This document shows positions 32,278 through 45,300 of a stretch of 64,000 nt of DNA, piece by piece. The notes under the pieces are model-generated. The model did not search any database and was not told where the DNA came from. It saw only the letters and a list, made by a program, of their open reading frames with translations. This DNA is from Cyathus striatus (Eukaryota; Basidiomycota; Agaricomycetes; Agaricales; Nidulariaceae): assembly GCA_025738555.1 (NCBI GenBank), contig JAOVFP010000011.1:1302001-1366000 (forward strand), written 5' to 3'. A program made the position numbers and the translations under genes. Positions within the stretch are counted from its first letter, which is position 1; every line of letters begins with the position of its first letter.

Positions 32278-34356
32278 GTGGGATAGTGTTATTACACAAT
32301 TATTGCTCTTTGTAATAACGAAAAGTACTGGACGAATCCAATCATTCTTCCATACCACCGTCACTTGCGATACCCTGTAGCACAGTTGACGTGGGCGTAT
32401 CCACGTTATCATAAGCTTGTCGGCGCCGCGTCATGCGTGTTTTGTATTGCGGGTGGCAGCAGTGCGTGTGTATATGCCACTAGGGACTAGGAAGAGGACC
32501 AGTAGCTGTTATGCGTTCAAAGGGACTTCCAATTGGGGAGAATCATGGTGGGTTGGTTGAGGTGAAACATCGACAATGGTGATGGCTGGCTGTACTGCAA
32601 AACAGTGCTGTTAGAATAAGAAGAAAAAATTAGAGAAACAACGTACGCATATATGCTCTAACCTTTTCCTGGGTACATTCCAACACACAGACTTTGCATG
32701 GAGGGTATGTATGTAGGTCTGCGTTAGCACCAGCAAAAAGATGCCCTGAACTGCTTAGTCACTCGATGAAGTATACGCGTACATAGGAACGCAAGCAATA
32801 CTTACCTGCGATCTCGTCATTTGAGGTGCGGGTGTTTCGCTCTTGTCCTGCTGCGGGAGTTTGGTTGTTCGAGCCTGAGTGCTGAGTGGGCATTAATGCA
32901 TTGCTGGCGGATTCTCAGAATACAAAGTTATTTTGAAGTGAAATTGGTGGATTTGAGTCGCCTGTGCCGGGAGGTAGACAAGTAGTAGAGTAAGTAGGCA
33001 TGGTTGCGGTCGTTCCTTACATAAGATTTGTCAAGCGCTTAGCTCTAGCCTGCGGGCCGCAGCTTAGCGCAGAATCAGACTTATTCCCACAATCACAATC
33101 GTCCTGGGACTTCCCGAATCCCTTCGTCCTTCCAGCGTCGTTCCTCTTATTATTAACCAAACAGTCCAAGAAAAAATCTCCTGAGAACACCTTTAAATTT
33201 AATATTGAAGTGTACATCCGTGTTTCTTCTATATTTAATCGTTTGATTCAAGGCGAATTTATAGTTTGTTTATACTAATGTACACAAAGTGTACATGTGT
33301 GGAATTTCACCCCTCATTCTGAGTTCTTGCGAAGTATTTTGGAGCAGGATACATTTCTATTAGTGATACAATAAGAGCCAGGGTCAATTGAATCAAGACA
33401 AATAATGTGAGTCTTTGACTCGTGCTACAGGTTCTCGCCCATACAACCTTCTCCATAGTATTTTCGAGATCAGATACGCTTGGCAGAACCAAATACTTGT
33501 GCTTCCTTTTAATTACGACCTCATTAATAGTTGTTATCTATTCATACCTATACAACAATTGACCATATCATCGATTCATAACAGTATTGTAATCTCTGTC
33601 TCCTTGATAAGTACAACATCTCGGAGACATAGCTTTTTTTATCATGCCAGGCATCTGCAGATTAACAGCTAGATCTTCTATCTACATTTTTGGTAATATA
33701 AAGTCAAAAATATCAGTACTCTCCATCCGCCATCGTTTCTATCGCCGTCAGTTTTGGTAAAACGATAATTTCCAGTGGGAGTCTGAATAAAATTTGATGA
33801 TTAGAAGCTGCAACACGTTGAAATTGCTTCTGTCAGACGACATCTTCGCACAACTTTTACTCTGTGTCCTTCACGATGGATAATAACAGAAGTTCATAGT
33901 CAACTCAGGTGACCGGTGACCGGTGACCTTGGGGGCACAGCACACATTGTTGGCATTCACATCAAGATACATGTGCAGTTACTCAGTTGTCGTGATAAAT
34001 TTTACAGCAGTACCTGGACACCATTAAAACTAACTAATAGTGTTAATTTATTGAGCATAATCTGAAGACGAACCAATATTGAGTATCCAATTTTTTTGTA
34101 ATTTCTGAGTGCCACACAGTAGAGATTACAGTTCTCACACACAACATTAATTCACTTCGCAGGTTGACTGTATTGTTCCTTTGACTATTTTCACGCGCCC
34201 ATTAACCTTGGGTGTTCTGGTTTGATGATCAGAAGATCAAGAAGATATTCTAACTATGGTACAAGTTTGCTGTAAACCGAAAGGTTCCCAAGAAGCCTAC
34301 ACCCAACACATAAAACCAGTGGGGCCCCCGCCAACAGTGGCCACAACCCACCCGAA
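32278..34356. other. Intergenic, no gene supported
   Basis: Short frames only. A triple TGACCGG-type microrepeat occurs near 33910-33930. The end probably contains the promoter of GH16-like gene 2. Confidence 0.5.
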
Positions 34357-34980
34357 ATGTTCCCGCCCCACCCATTCTCTTCGTTATTACTCCCTTACTT
34401 CGTTTCTGCAATAACATATGAACTTGTGAAGAATTCTTCAGGAGAAAATTTCTTTGAAGACTGGGAATTTGTTTCAGGCCAGGGTAAGGCTTCTGACTCC
34501 TGATGCTGTCTATCCGGTCACGATATCTAAAATTGAACTCGCTTTAGCTGATTCTATTAGAGGCGGATGCCAATCGTACGATAGTAACCCAACATCTCAT
34601 TTAGCTTGCGCTAACTCCTCGTAGTTTTATGAACGAACAAACAGCATTTCCGATGGTGGCATCTGTTAACTCTCAGACTGGCCACACATTTTTGAAGGTA
34701 GACAACACAAGTAGTGTCACTCCTTATGCAACGAGGAACTCCGTCAGAATAATGACAAGCGCTGCTTATGACATGGGAAGTGTTTGGATCGTAGATATAT
34801 TCCATGTACCATACGGAGTAGGTCCCCACAGGTATATACACGCACAAATACTGACATATTGTCTCTAGTGTGGCGTGCGGCCAATAGTGTACGTTATTCA
34901 AATACTGAATTTTATAAGGCCATATTGACATTGCGATTTCAAGTTGGTCGGTGGCGCCGTCTGAATTTGAAAACGGTTGT

Positions 34981-36027
34981 GTCATGAAAACATAGTTTGC
35001 CATCCAATGTATTACGGGGCATTATACTGCCTTAAGGCATTTGGTGCCCCCCAAGAGGACGAAATCTTAGATGGCATTGAGAGACTTGCTGAGTGTCCTA
35101 TAATGCCCCATAACGAATGCGATGACTTGCAAAGCTTACTACTGAGTCTTACAATGAATTCCACGTCATGCAATGGCTTTTAACCCTGTATAATTTTATT
35201 CCGAAAAGGTAATATAGTCGAATCAACATTTATTATATATATATGTAGCCAATCACTGAGAATTATAGCGAACACATGATGTATTCATCAGACATACATA
35301 CATATCGACCAGTGCTACTATCTACGGAGTATAACAAGTAATGTATGCAAGTAAATGCATGATACCGAGAACGGTACTTACCAAATTAACTGAAGACTTA
35401 CCTTTTAAGTTATGTTACCTACCTGAAAATCTTAAGCCAACTCTTGAAGCTTTGACGAGAAAAAAGCCCCCACCAGTGTTGCCCTTTTATACATCTCAGA
35501 CAACTGGTTTAGTCAGCACTCAGCCGGATCTTGGATTGCCTCGCCCCTAAGTTCCGAGCTGTGTCCAGTCGAGCTTAGGTGATCCAGACTTATCCACGGT
35601 TCTGTCTAGTGCTACTTGTCAACAAGATTCAACACTTTAAGATGTTTATCCATGTCACAAACCTTATAAAAGATAACCTTCGCAGTAATTTAATTATTTT
35701 TCAACCTTCTTATATTAATTTATTTCTGAATAATAGTATGCTAGAGAGGTATACTGAAGCCACCGATAGATTCAAGGGCCGTCTGAGAGTCAATAAATGC
35801 ACTGGTGTAATCTTTATATCTTGTAGTAGAATATAGGACTAAAGTAATATTAGCATTGCCTTGCAACGGTGCCTTAATCTTAGAGTGTCCTTATGGGACC
35901 TCCTGTACTCTATGGTGCCTTGCGGTCATATTGAAATGTCTTCAGTTGTATCTTATAATTATCTTACAATGCATTACTGCGATGTTAAAGGCTTAATGCC
36001 TTCCAAGATAAATTAGATTTTCGTGAC
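34981..36027. mobile_element. Unclassified insertion in GH16-like gene 2
   Basis: By comparison with genes 1 and 3, about 1047 bp interrupt the gene between the CGV-P block and the WP..E block. The ends are imperfect inverted repeats (GTCATGAAAACATAGTTT and the complement of AAATTAGATTTTCGTGAC). No target duplication was found, so exact borders are uncertain. No transposase frame. Confidence 0.5.
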
Positions 36028-36136
36028 ATGGCCTACAGGAATGATGTACGAAGGTTTGAACATGGAAATTTCAAGCCAAATGGGCTTGTACACCGAGAAA
36101 AAGTGTATTGCATCTACCTCGAACCCGAATCAAAAC

Positions 36137-36748
36137 TGTTATAGTTCGTGTGCAACTATAACCCTGGTGTATTCCTATGAATACAAGTTAGTTGTAATAT
36201 GTAGTGTTTCTACGTTACCTTTTGAATATAACTTGAAGATTGGGATTTGTGTGGGCAGCGATACTGTTGAAGGAGCTAGCCTAAAGTGCGATAAGATTCT
36301 CTTAGCGAAGTGACTCAATTCACCGTGTTAACCGCTTGAAGGAAAGATTATGTAATCTTGTCCTTAATAAGTGTTAGAGCGAATCGGTAACGACTTATAG
36401 CGGTTAATACAGAATAAACAGAGCGAGTCGGTGTTTATTCTATACTTAGGTTTATTGAAGTAGTCTCGATACGAGAGTCTTAGTTAGAAGTTGGTAAAAG
36501 ATCGTATTTAGCAGTATGTAGGTTTAGTTTTTATACTACTGAATATGTAGGTAGCCTCGTGTACCTGTAGGACTATCTAGATGATTCTACAATCATCACC
36601 AGACTTCTATACGTTACAACACTACTCGACAATGTTCCACTGATATGATACAGAACATAATAGAACGGTAAGGCATAATAGGCTTAATTATTAAGCCTAG
36701 TGAGAAATACGAAGGCATATTAGTAATGGGAATACATAATCCACAACA
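36137..36748. mobile_element. Solo LTR in GH16-like gene 2
   Basis: 612 bp starting TGTTATAG and ending CCACAACA, flanked by AAAAC direct repeats (36132-36136 and 36749-36753). TG..CA ends and a 5-bp duplication are the pattern of a solo LTR left by recombination of an LTR retrotransposon. It splits the NPNQN / NTTDCSD part of the gene. Confidence 0.88.
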
Positions 36749-37333
36749 AAAACAGGGCGTCAGTTATCAATACGACGGATTGCAGTGACGATAAAGTGGA
36801 ATGTGCCACTATAAATGCTGGCTATCCTTCCTATGGTCTGGAATTCAATAGCCTAGGAGGCGGCGCGTACATCACAGAATATGCATCTACTGGAATATCG
36901 TAAGATCAATTTTCGTGAATACTATCATTTCGCACATCCTTAAATATTTATAGTATAAGGTTCTTTCCACGCAACAACATTTCGAGTTCCATTTTGAATT
37001 CCAGTAGTATTAACGTGACAACTTTTGGAACACCAGTAGCAAATTGGCCGGCTTCTATATGCAGATCCGAAGGCTTCACTGGTGTTTTTTTGCCTCAGTC
37101 CCTTATATTTGAAATCGTGCTTTGCAGCGGTGAGTGTATTTTTGTTATATCATTCTCTGCTGCCTTCTTCATACTTCTTGCTTAGAGGAGAGTGCTCCAT
37201 CATACAACCTAACTTGTCCGCCTGGTGACTGTTACTTGAATAATATTGCTGGAAATGGTTCTGATCTTTCGGAGGCATATTTTGAGATAGGATCAGTCCA
37301 AGTGTTCAATGCCAGCAACAGTTCGACAAGTAG

Positions 37334-40300
37334 GGGCCTACAGATTTGATGTTGCCCAATTTTTGACGTTGCTTTAGTGACGTTGCCTGACGTTGCCATT
37401 CTGAGATTTGATGTTGCCTGTAACGTTGCGTGATGTTGCTTTGCTTATTTATTTTTGATGTTGCTACATATAATAGTGCTGAGGTCCTGTGTTCAACATC
37501 AGGAAACACTGATCCAGCTACCAAGCCAAGTGCCAAGCTCGGTAGCCTATATCGATCATCTGCCAAGCCATATAGATATCTGTAGGCTACATCGCATTAT
37601 ATAGCACGCATTGATGCTAGATAGAGCTGGGTAGACTATAGAGTACACTATGACAGACATATAGATTTACATACATTAGACAGCTATCTACATATCTCTT
37701 TATAGATGTCCTGCAATTTTATGTAGACTATATAAGTGCAGATAGTTTAGCTCCTTCCCTTTCTTGAATCTTGAAAGATCACTACTTATACACTACTATT
37801 ATATGCTGGATAAGTAGCCTTTATTATTTTAAGAGAAATGGTGATGTTTACAATGTTTAATACCTCAAATATGGATTGTAATTTATCTATATGTATGTTT
37901 TAGTAGCTGTTGCACAATGCTCAGAGTGCTCTAGTAATTATCTACAGTACAGTTATGTGTTTGGAACAGGGAGTGAGAAGGGGAGAAAGGTGCCGAGCAC
38001 AATGACTTGACAATGAGTAAGTTAACCATTGCCAGTGTGCCAAGTCATCACGTGACTTCGATCGTCGGTTACATCCGGCTGTGAAAACAATTTCCGGTCT
38101 TGTCTCATCTCTGTTCTTTGTTTCTTCCCTTTCCCCCTACTTACCTGTCTGTTCTGTCATGTCTCTTTCTCTCGTTAATGTTTATATATGGAATCTTTGT
38201 CAATTTGTTGCAAACTTTATCAAACCCTTCACTGTTGTAAGTCTCCTTTCTGGTACTCATGAATGCTTCTCACTCCTAGGTGTGCTGTAGGATCATTGAC
38301 AAACATTTTTATGTAGACCATGACATTATGAGTACTGGCTGAGTTATGCTTTTGAAAATGTTGTACATCACACTGCCTTATATTCTTTCTCATGCTTATA
38401 CTCCCACCAACTCTTAGTTCACTCGTTCATAACTGGTATGCCAGAAGGGGGGAAGGATCGTTGTTAACGGCGTGCGTTGAAGAGAAGGGCTGATTATTTT
38501 TGTATGTTGCACTACTCCTTTTGCTTACACTCTCACTGACCAATAGATTTATGTGCACTCACTCATGTTTAGTATGCCTGAAGGGGCTGAAAGGTGGTTG
38601 ATAAAAGTGTACATTAAATAGAAGGGCCAGGGTATATTAGTTAGTATACTTAGATATGTGTGTAGTATCATACAAAATATATATCTTTTTTTTATTCTAC
38701 TGGCTGCAATTGAATCTCTTGCAATGGCGACATTTTGGTTGCCTACATACATACAGTAGTTGCAATAGACAAGTAGTCTACATCTCTAAAGGCGCAATTA
38801 CATGGAACTACCAAGCCATCACTTCAGCTATATTGATCTATGTAGATCTATGGGAAGATGGTGTGAGTCTATATGGATCTACATAAAGGGGACTTTCCGA
38901 TAGGAGATATTTGTGCTATGTAGCCTACATAGCTCTATATTACTATCTCTTTTATTCCTGATGAAGTCCTGCTGTGTAGTTAGTAATAAATATAATAAAT
39001 AAGTAGGATTGCACAAGATGGATGTTCTTTCATTTTAATAATATATATTAGCACTGGATAGGGGTGGGGAGAGGGTATAACAAATAATACTTACAATCCC
39101 ACAGTGAAACACATATATTTTGTCACTTGTGTACAACATTTCTAATACTATTTAGATTTTAGCTGGCTGGTAGTTTTGTAAATTTATGATATATACTAAT
39201 AACAAATAGAGATTGGTAGAGATACATGGACTCTACTCATTTTTATGCAAGTTACAGAAATCTGAAAATGAAAATAAGGATTTTGACATTGCCAATCTGA
39301 GAATTGACATTAGTGTTGTCATGCAGAGTGATCTACTGCGAACTGAAATCAGTTCAGTCCACTTTTGCTGACAGATCATAATTTGTTTGCAGAGTGAACT
39401 TGAAGCGATTTAAGATCACGAATCCACGAACTGAGGAATGATCTGGTTGATTATTCACGTGATGTGTGTTGCATCGTGACTACTGCACCAACTTTGTACC
39501 AATTTTGAAGCCCGCCATGTACAACTACCTCTGATGCAATGAATTTAATGACTAGAAGCTTTACATAACCCAACATAAAAATAAATGCATTTAAATTCCT
39601 CTGAACTATGACAGAAAGTTGAAACTAGTAAGCTGAACAGGTGAGTGAGCTCCATGTGGGCTCACTAAACTGGCAGACTCTATCGAAAATTGCTGATTGC
39701 TGTATATATGGTCCAGTGACAGCCTATGCTTCACAAGAAATAATAGGGATTAATTCCAGTACTTGAACTACTGTAAGTGCACTCTAATTTGTCTAATAGT
39801 GCTATATGTGTCTAGCCCTTGAGTCGAAAATGAGGGTCAGTCTAGAGTCTGGGGTATTTGCCCAGGTCACAATTTGATTGGCTACCACTCTAACAGCAAC
39901 CTACCGCCGACATCATGAACTAGATCATCACTCCAATTGCTTCAAATTGTTGTTGATGATTTGACATGAACTGTCTACAAAATGTCAGATCAGTTCACTT
40001 CAGTTCACTCCACGGCAACACTAATTGACATTGCCATGATGTTGCTTGATGTTGCTTGCATTGCCGGATGTTGCCTGATGTTGCTGATGTTGCTGTGATG
40101 TCGCCGTAACAGTGCCGGACGTTGCCTGTGACGTTGTGTGACATTGCCTTTGATCTTGCTGGAGGTTCAATGTTTCCCATGCCCTCCGCTCTGCCTTTGT
40201 TTATATTTGTATGCAGTGTTGATCCCCTTCCTCATCGCCGTGGCAACACATCACACTTCCTTGTCATCATGCTCAACATTGAGCAAGTATTTTCTTATTT

Positions 40301-40797
40301 TTTAGTTCAATTCTTTGTTATTTTCTTCGATTATTTTTGCATTATTTAATATATATTATGATATATGTACTGCACACTATTTCACTATGTAATGAAGAGG
40401 ATAAAGCTATTAAACATGTGAATTAGAGACAGTTTTTAAATAATCTTCTACTGTAATATGTTCCATCCTCTGTGAAATAGGCAATAATATGTTGTATTAT
40501 AAATAGTAGACTGTGTATTTGATTAAGGGAAGTGTAATAAAAGTGTAAAAGTGAGAGCGGAGGCATGGGAAATGATGAGCAGGAGGCAGGCCATGGTGAT
40601 ATGCATGTGATAACCCAAAGAGAAGGGCGGGAGGCAGCTGGAATTGATTAGCGAGGGGTGTGGGAATAAGAAAATCGATTGCAGGCACTTTGCTGTACTG
40701 GCATTGCCTGTGATGTTGCTGTGCGAGATTTGACGTTGCCTCACTGGCAACGCCACGGCAACATCAAAATCTGGGCAACGTCAAAATCTAGTAGCCC
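37334..40797. mobile_element. Large non-autonomous DNA transposon with subterminal repeats and 9-bp target duplication
   Basis: Flanked by GACAAGTAG (37325-37333 and 40798-40806). Inverted termini GGGCCTACAGATTTGATGTT and, on the right, GGGCTACTAGATTTTGACGT in reverse complement. Many copies of GA(T/C)GTTGC(C/T)TGA follow at both ends (37355-37440, 40020-40155, 40690-40790). No long frame is present in 3.46 kb, so it is non-autonomous. The inside contains TTTCCCATGCC words related to the 5.7 kb array, and a CTACAT/ATGTAG-rich part (37560-38940) that may be a nested insertion. A 9-bp duplication suggests a Mutator-like or similar superfamily. Confidence 0.85.
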
Positions 40798-40918
40798 GAC
40801 AAGTAGCACTGTTACCTCTACCGCATCTTCAAGCAGCACTTTGACCGGTAGTGCTACTGCTACGACACCCATCGGTGAAGGAAAAGGATCCGATGCTACC
40901 AACTTGAAGCACAAAGGC

Positions 40919-41977
40919 CAAGGGGGTTCAAGAATTTTGTTAAGGTACATCGGGTCGATGTAAATTTTAAGCCCCATGCCAGGTACCCTACCTACCTACT
41001 GTGGGAACGAAATACCTGTTATAGATATTATATAATCAGAATTATATCACATGATCTTGCCTGTTAGTGTAGTACTCAGTCTGACAAGTACGAGTGTTAG
41101 CCTCTAAGCTCTAAACCTCTGAGGCAACCGATGAAATTGGTCGTGGTCTACGTAAGCAAGTAAAATTGTATTATGTTTTTGATACTTGCCTGCCACTTGA
41201 GCCTTAGTCTCGAGAGGCATAGGGGCAATTTCATACGTGTATTTACTTTTATGTTAACTTTAAGTATCTTACAGTTCTCTTTTCTCTTCGTGTTCTCTTC
41301 TACATCTCAGATAGCTCCAGTCTTTGACTTCGAGCTTTACTTTTTCACCCACCCTTCCACTTAACCTTTTTTCTTTACTTTTTTATATTGTCGTACACTT
41401 GTATTTAGCTACCACATGCCTTGGCCAGCTTGAGCTCAGCCCTTCGAACGTCTTCCCAGGGTTCATGTGAGAGAGCTAGGGTGACCGAATACACTTATTC
41501 ACACGCAACTCTCTTCAATCTTGTTGAACTCAAAGCTCGTACCATTTCAGCCCATGATCACAACTAGTTTCACATTCATATGCAAAGGGCTGTAGATACC
41601 CATGTTCATCCAGGTACAGTTTTACTAAATAATTTTTCGTAAGGCAAGTATTGTAAATCCATCAATTTCTGAAATTTGTAAAGCCTACAAGGCTACACGA
41701 GATAGGTGGAACTTCTATTGGGTTTGGTAAATTCCTAGTGTAATATGATGCCTACACTATAAACTCACCTCATTCTAATGTTACCAGCTACTCTGTATCG
41801 CATTTTGAGCATAGTTATTATTACTGAAAATGGTTTATTATATATTAATTTAAAAATCCTCTAAAGTTATACTTTATGACAAATTTCTAAGTGAGGTCTG
41901 GAAAAAATTTAAGGGCACCTGAGGGTACCCTACCTACCTAACCTGATATCGCTCGGCAAAATTTTCGGACCCCCTTG
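40919..41977. mobile_element. hAT-like MITE in GH16-like gene 2
   Basis: 1059 bp flanked by ACAAAGGC (40911-40918 and 41978-41985). Termini CAAGGGGGTTC and, in reverse complement, CAAGGGGGTCC, both followed by an AATTTTG. GGTACCCTACCTACCTA occurs near both ends. An 8-bp duplication with CA-starting short TIRs fits the hAT superfamily. No transposase frame. Confidence 0.85.
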
Positions 41978-42318
41978 ACAAAGGCACGATGATAGGGATT
42001 GCCATAGGTGTTATCTGTGGCTTTATTATCATTATCGCGGCAGCTTTTTTTGTCTACAAGAAAAAAAAGGAAGGAAACTCATCAAATCTCGTGCCATTTT
42101 TAATTCCTCGGCGGGGTAATATTAACGTGGTTCATAATCCCATGAATGCGCCGCCAGAGCCAAAACTGCCTCTTAGGGATAGAGCTGTGGAATTGGACAC
42201 TACAGGTGCAGCTACCGCCGCGGTGGAGGAGGTTGTCAGTCCCAGGAGTCGGGTATCCGAGGTTGAATCAGTTGCTGAGGCGACTCCACCGCCAACTTAT
42301 CACGACTTACGAGAGTGA

Positions 42319-45300
42319 TGATAATCCCGATTATTGTGCAATTATCGTTCTGTAGTAGCACTTTGGTATTTAGTGAACATTGTCCTCATGGCCCAGTGAT
42401 CTTAATCTCACCTCAGGTTGATAAGTCCGACACAACATACCAGATGACTAACCCTTCCAACTTGCTGCACTTGTTGTGGTTTAACGCCTAACAGCCAGTA
42501 ATGTTAATTAATAACGTAAAGCTAATCTTTTCCTCTCCGCGTGAAATTTTGAAACTGTATGACATTGACAACGTTGGCATCAACGCCTGGTATCCTCTCC
42601 TGGGCCCGAAGTAGACAACGGCGAGAATTAAAGGCTCGGTAAGTATAGCTTGGGTATAGCCAGTGTCTCTATATGCGGGTATAAAAAGCGATGGCAGTTC
42701 CCACACTTCAGGAGACATACTTATTGCGTTGTCTGGAGTATAGCATATCACACAATGCTCAGAATAATTAACAAATTTTGATATCTATAGTAAATGACTG
42801 GATAAGTAGGATTCCCAAATCCCAAAACGATACGAGAACTCAGTGGTGTGTTATAAGCCATCTTCACATGAATCTGCTATCTCATTCTGTAAATTCCCAC
42901 TACCTTTTAAGGTAGTTGGGTTATAGGGACGTCTGATTTCCCTATAAGGCGATTTACAGGTTTGTGAACAGGATCTCAACCTGATTGGCTGGAGCCCTGT
43001 GACAATCCTGTGACCGCTGACGAATTTCACTCAGCGGCCGCGTCCTCTTAGAGACTTACAGTGATTGCCCCTCCCCACTCAGAATCAAATGTCCGAAGTT
43101 GTTCAACCCAAGGTTCAACGTCGTTCAACCACCTCCAACCTCTCACGGCAACAACCACAACGACCGACAACCTCCTGTTTCGCCATTCCACCCCTATTTT
43201 ACCAACAGAAAATCTCGAGTACCACCACGAGTCACTTGCACAAACCACTGACCCGTGCCTGACAAAACCACACACTGGCAATGTACTTCAATTCGACATC
43301 CCGCACACCGAGCTCCAGACCGCTTTAGGTTCACTGTTCCGAACATCCTCTTTCGCATATTGAACACCGGCAGCTGTAGTCGAGGGGGGTTTATAAGGGC
43401 AGAAAGGGAAGGAGCAGTAGACGTTGGGTGGCACTAAGGTAAGCACTGTACCCCCCCTCCGCTCTTACTAGCTTCCCTTCTCCGCTGTCGAAACATATAT
43501 ATGACCATTGTGCGCCTTCCACTTTCACTGTTGGTCGACTCATCGTTTCCTCGTGCACTAACTCTTTCTCTTCTCACAGGATAACGTCGGATTCATATAT
43601 GCAGTCAAATCAGTGACAGTCGAACTTGATGACCTGGATGGGTTGAAATGGTTCTCTGGTCCTTGTGCGTTAACCTCCCTTCTACTCTTCTACTTCTCTC
43701 TTTTGTTAACTGAACCTGTCTCATAGTAATCGAATGATCACACTTGTTCCAGCCGTAAACGTGCCCTCCGCCGTACGATGACCCCCTTCCAAACTGGTCA
43801 TTCTGAAGACTATAATCGTTCAGCTTGAAGGCCCTAGCACTTCAGCATATGCTATCCCAGTGCCGTTTCTAACGCCGATACCACCTCCGTTTTGAACGTT
43901 CCTCTCAACATTCGCCCCCTCATTTCAAGTGTCCTCAGCCCCTTCTGCGCCTTTTGTGTTCCTTCTGTCCATACCTCATGATATCGACATCAACGTGACA
44001 GCGTCATGCCTATTCAAACAAAGCCCATCAACGTTTATCATCCAGCTCTCGTAGCCTACTCATCTTCATCGACACCTTCGCACAATGATAATGACAACCA
44101 CATTCACAGCTGTAACTACCCTACTACTCTCGCTACTATGAGTATGATAACAGGATCTTCGCTTTCACCGTATGCGTCACCTTGAGTCTTGTTCAAAGAT
44201 CTCGTCTCGTTCTTATCCAGACTGTTCAGCTGGCGGCTGGACTTTTAGCACTGCTCACTGCTCAGAGAGGGTTTTTTGATCAGATACAACCATCTGCTGT
44301 CGATTGTCAAATCATTGTCGAGCAGCTTTTGTAATTCAATCTTTTTACGTCGTACACTACTTATGCAAACTCTTTCTTTGCCCTGTAATCGTGCTAACAC
44401 CAATGTTAATGTCGCCTATACTTATCAATAATGACTACATTTCGAAAGAACAGTGAAAACGGACTATAAGTATATCACAGCTAACGTAATGGTCGACGAG
44501 GGCAGGGTATCAATCAACAGCCAAAGGACCTTATATGACGCAGGAAAACAGACTCTGCGTTAGCACATGATGGACGAGATCATATTAACAGTCAAACGAA
44601 ATGGACATGCCAAGGGAGGACCGAGCACTGAAGTGGGTGTCGAAAGCATGAAGCTTGCTTTAGGATACTATCAATGTCTGAATCAGGGTATTGTAAACTT
44701 TTCACGAAACCCCTTCAGAATTCTTCATCTCTTTCTCAATCACCTCATACTTTCGATATGTTGTAGTACACCTTCTGAGGTACCTAAATTCCAAGTTTTA
44801 TAAAAATATTCCTTTATACTTTCGTTCAAGAACATTTGCAAACGTGCCAACTCGAAAATCAGGGAATTGCAAACTTGTTGTCACATTAAGTCACACTACC
44901 ATTTTGAACTTCGCATGGCTTCAAGGCTCAAGGGGAATGCCATAAATGGAAGATTATACCTTGATGCGCCTGCCCGCTGATCACAATATACTCTGGGGTT
45001 ATATCCTGAGTAAATTTTGATTAATTTTCATATATCTTCTCTATATATTCTGACAGTTTCTCATTAATAAGACCTGAGAATTTATTGATATTTTATTCCA
45101 TGATCTTATGTACAGATTAATCATGAGACGTATGTAAGACAAATTACTAAAATATTCTCATTAAGATTGCAATTTATCCGAAAGCAATATGCTGAAGAAG
45201 ATTTAAAATAAATCTTTGAGATAAAAACTGCTCATATCAAAGAATATAATACAGAATTACTTGCCATAAACTCTGAGATTAAAATCTGATGTTTTTTCTA

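Larger units (their letters stand above)
34357..42318 (+). pseudogene. GH16-like membrane protein gene 2, disrupted by four insertions
   Basis: The start encodes a signal peptide (MFPPHPFSSLLLPYFVSAIT) and YELVKNSSGENFFEDWEFV. An intron GTACGA..CCTCGTAG sits at the same place as in genes 1 and 3. The GH16-like core continues with GHTFLKVDNTSSV, GSVWIVDIFHVPYG and CGVRP, then is interrupted at 34981. Pieces resume at about 36028 (MMYEGLNMEISSQMGLYT), 36754 (NTTDCSDD-like, GGGAYITEYASTGIS), 36960 (FFPRNN.., PVANWPASICRSEGF), 37190 (YNLTCPPGDCYLNN, AYFEIGSVQVFNAS), 40798 (Ser/Thr stalk) and 41978 (TM helix, KKKKEG, RRGNINVVHNPMNAPP, TPPPTYHD). The E-x-D-x-x-E region is changed to M-M-Y-E-G. Insertions: 34981-36027, 36137-36748, 37334-40797 and 40919-41977. 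Confidence 0.82.

Noticed and set aside
33900..33935. Triple TGACCGG microrepeat as an operator
   Set aside because: Too short and isolated, with no gene nearby to regulate.
38081..38290. 69-residue hydrophobic frame as a small membrane protein
   Set aside because: It lies inside a non-autonomous transposon, has no conserved context and is typical of AT-rich random frames.
43061..43437. 100-residue plus-strand frame with overlapping minus-strand frame
   Set aside because: Both are composition-driven; no domain, signal peptide or splice context supports either.
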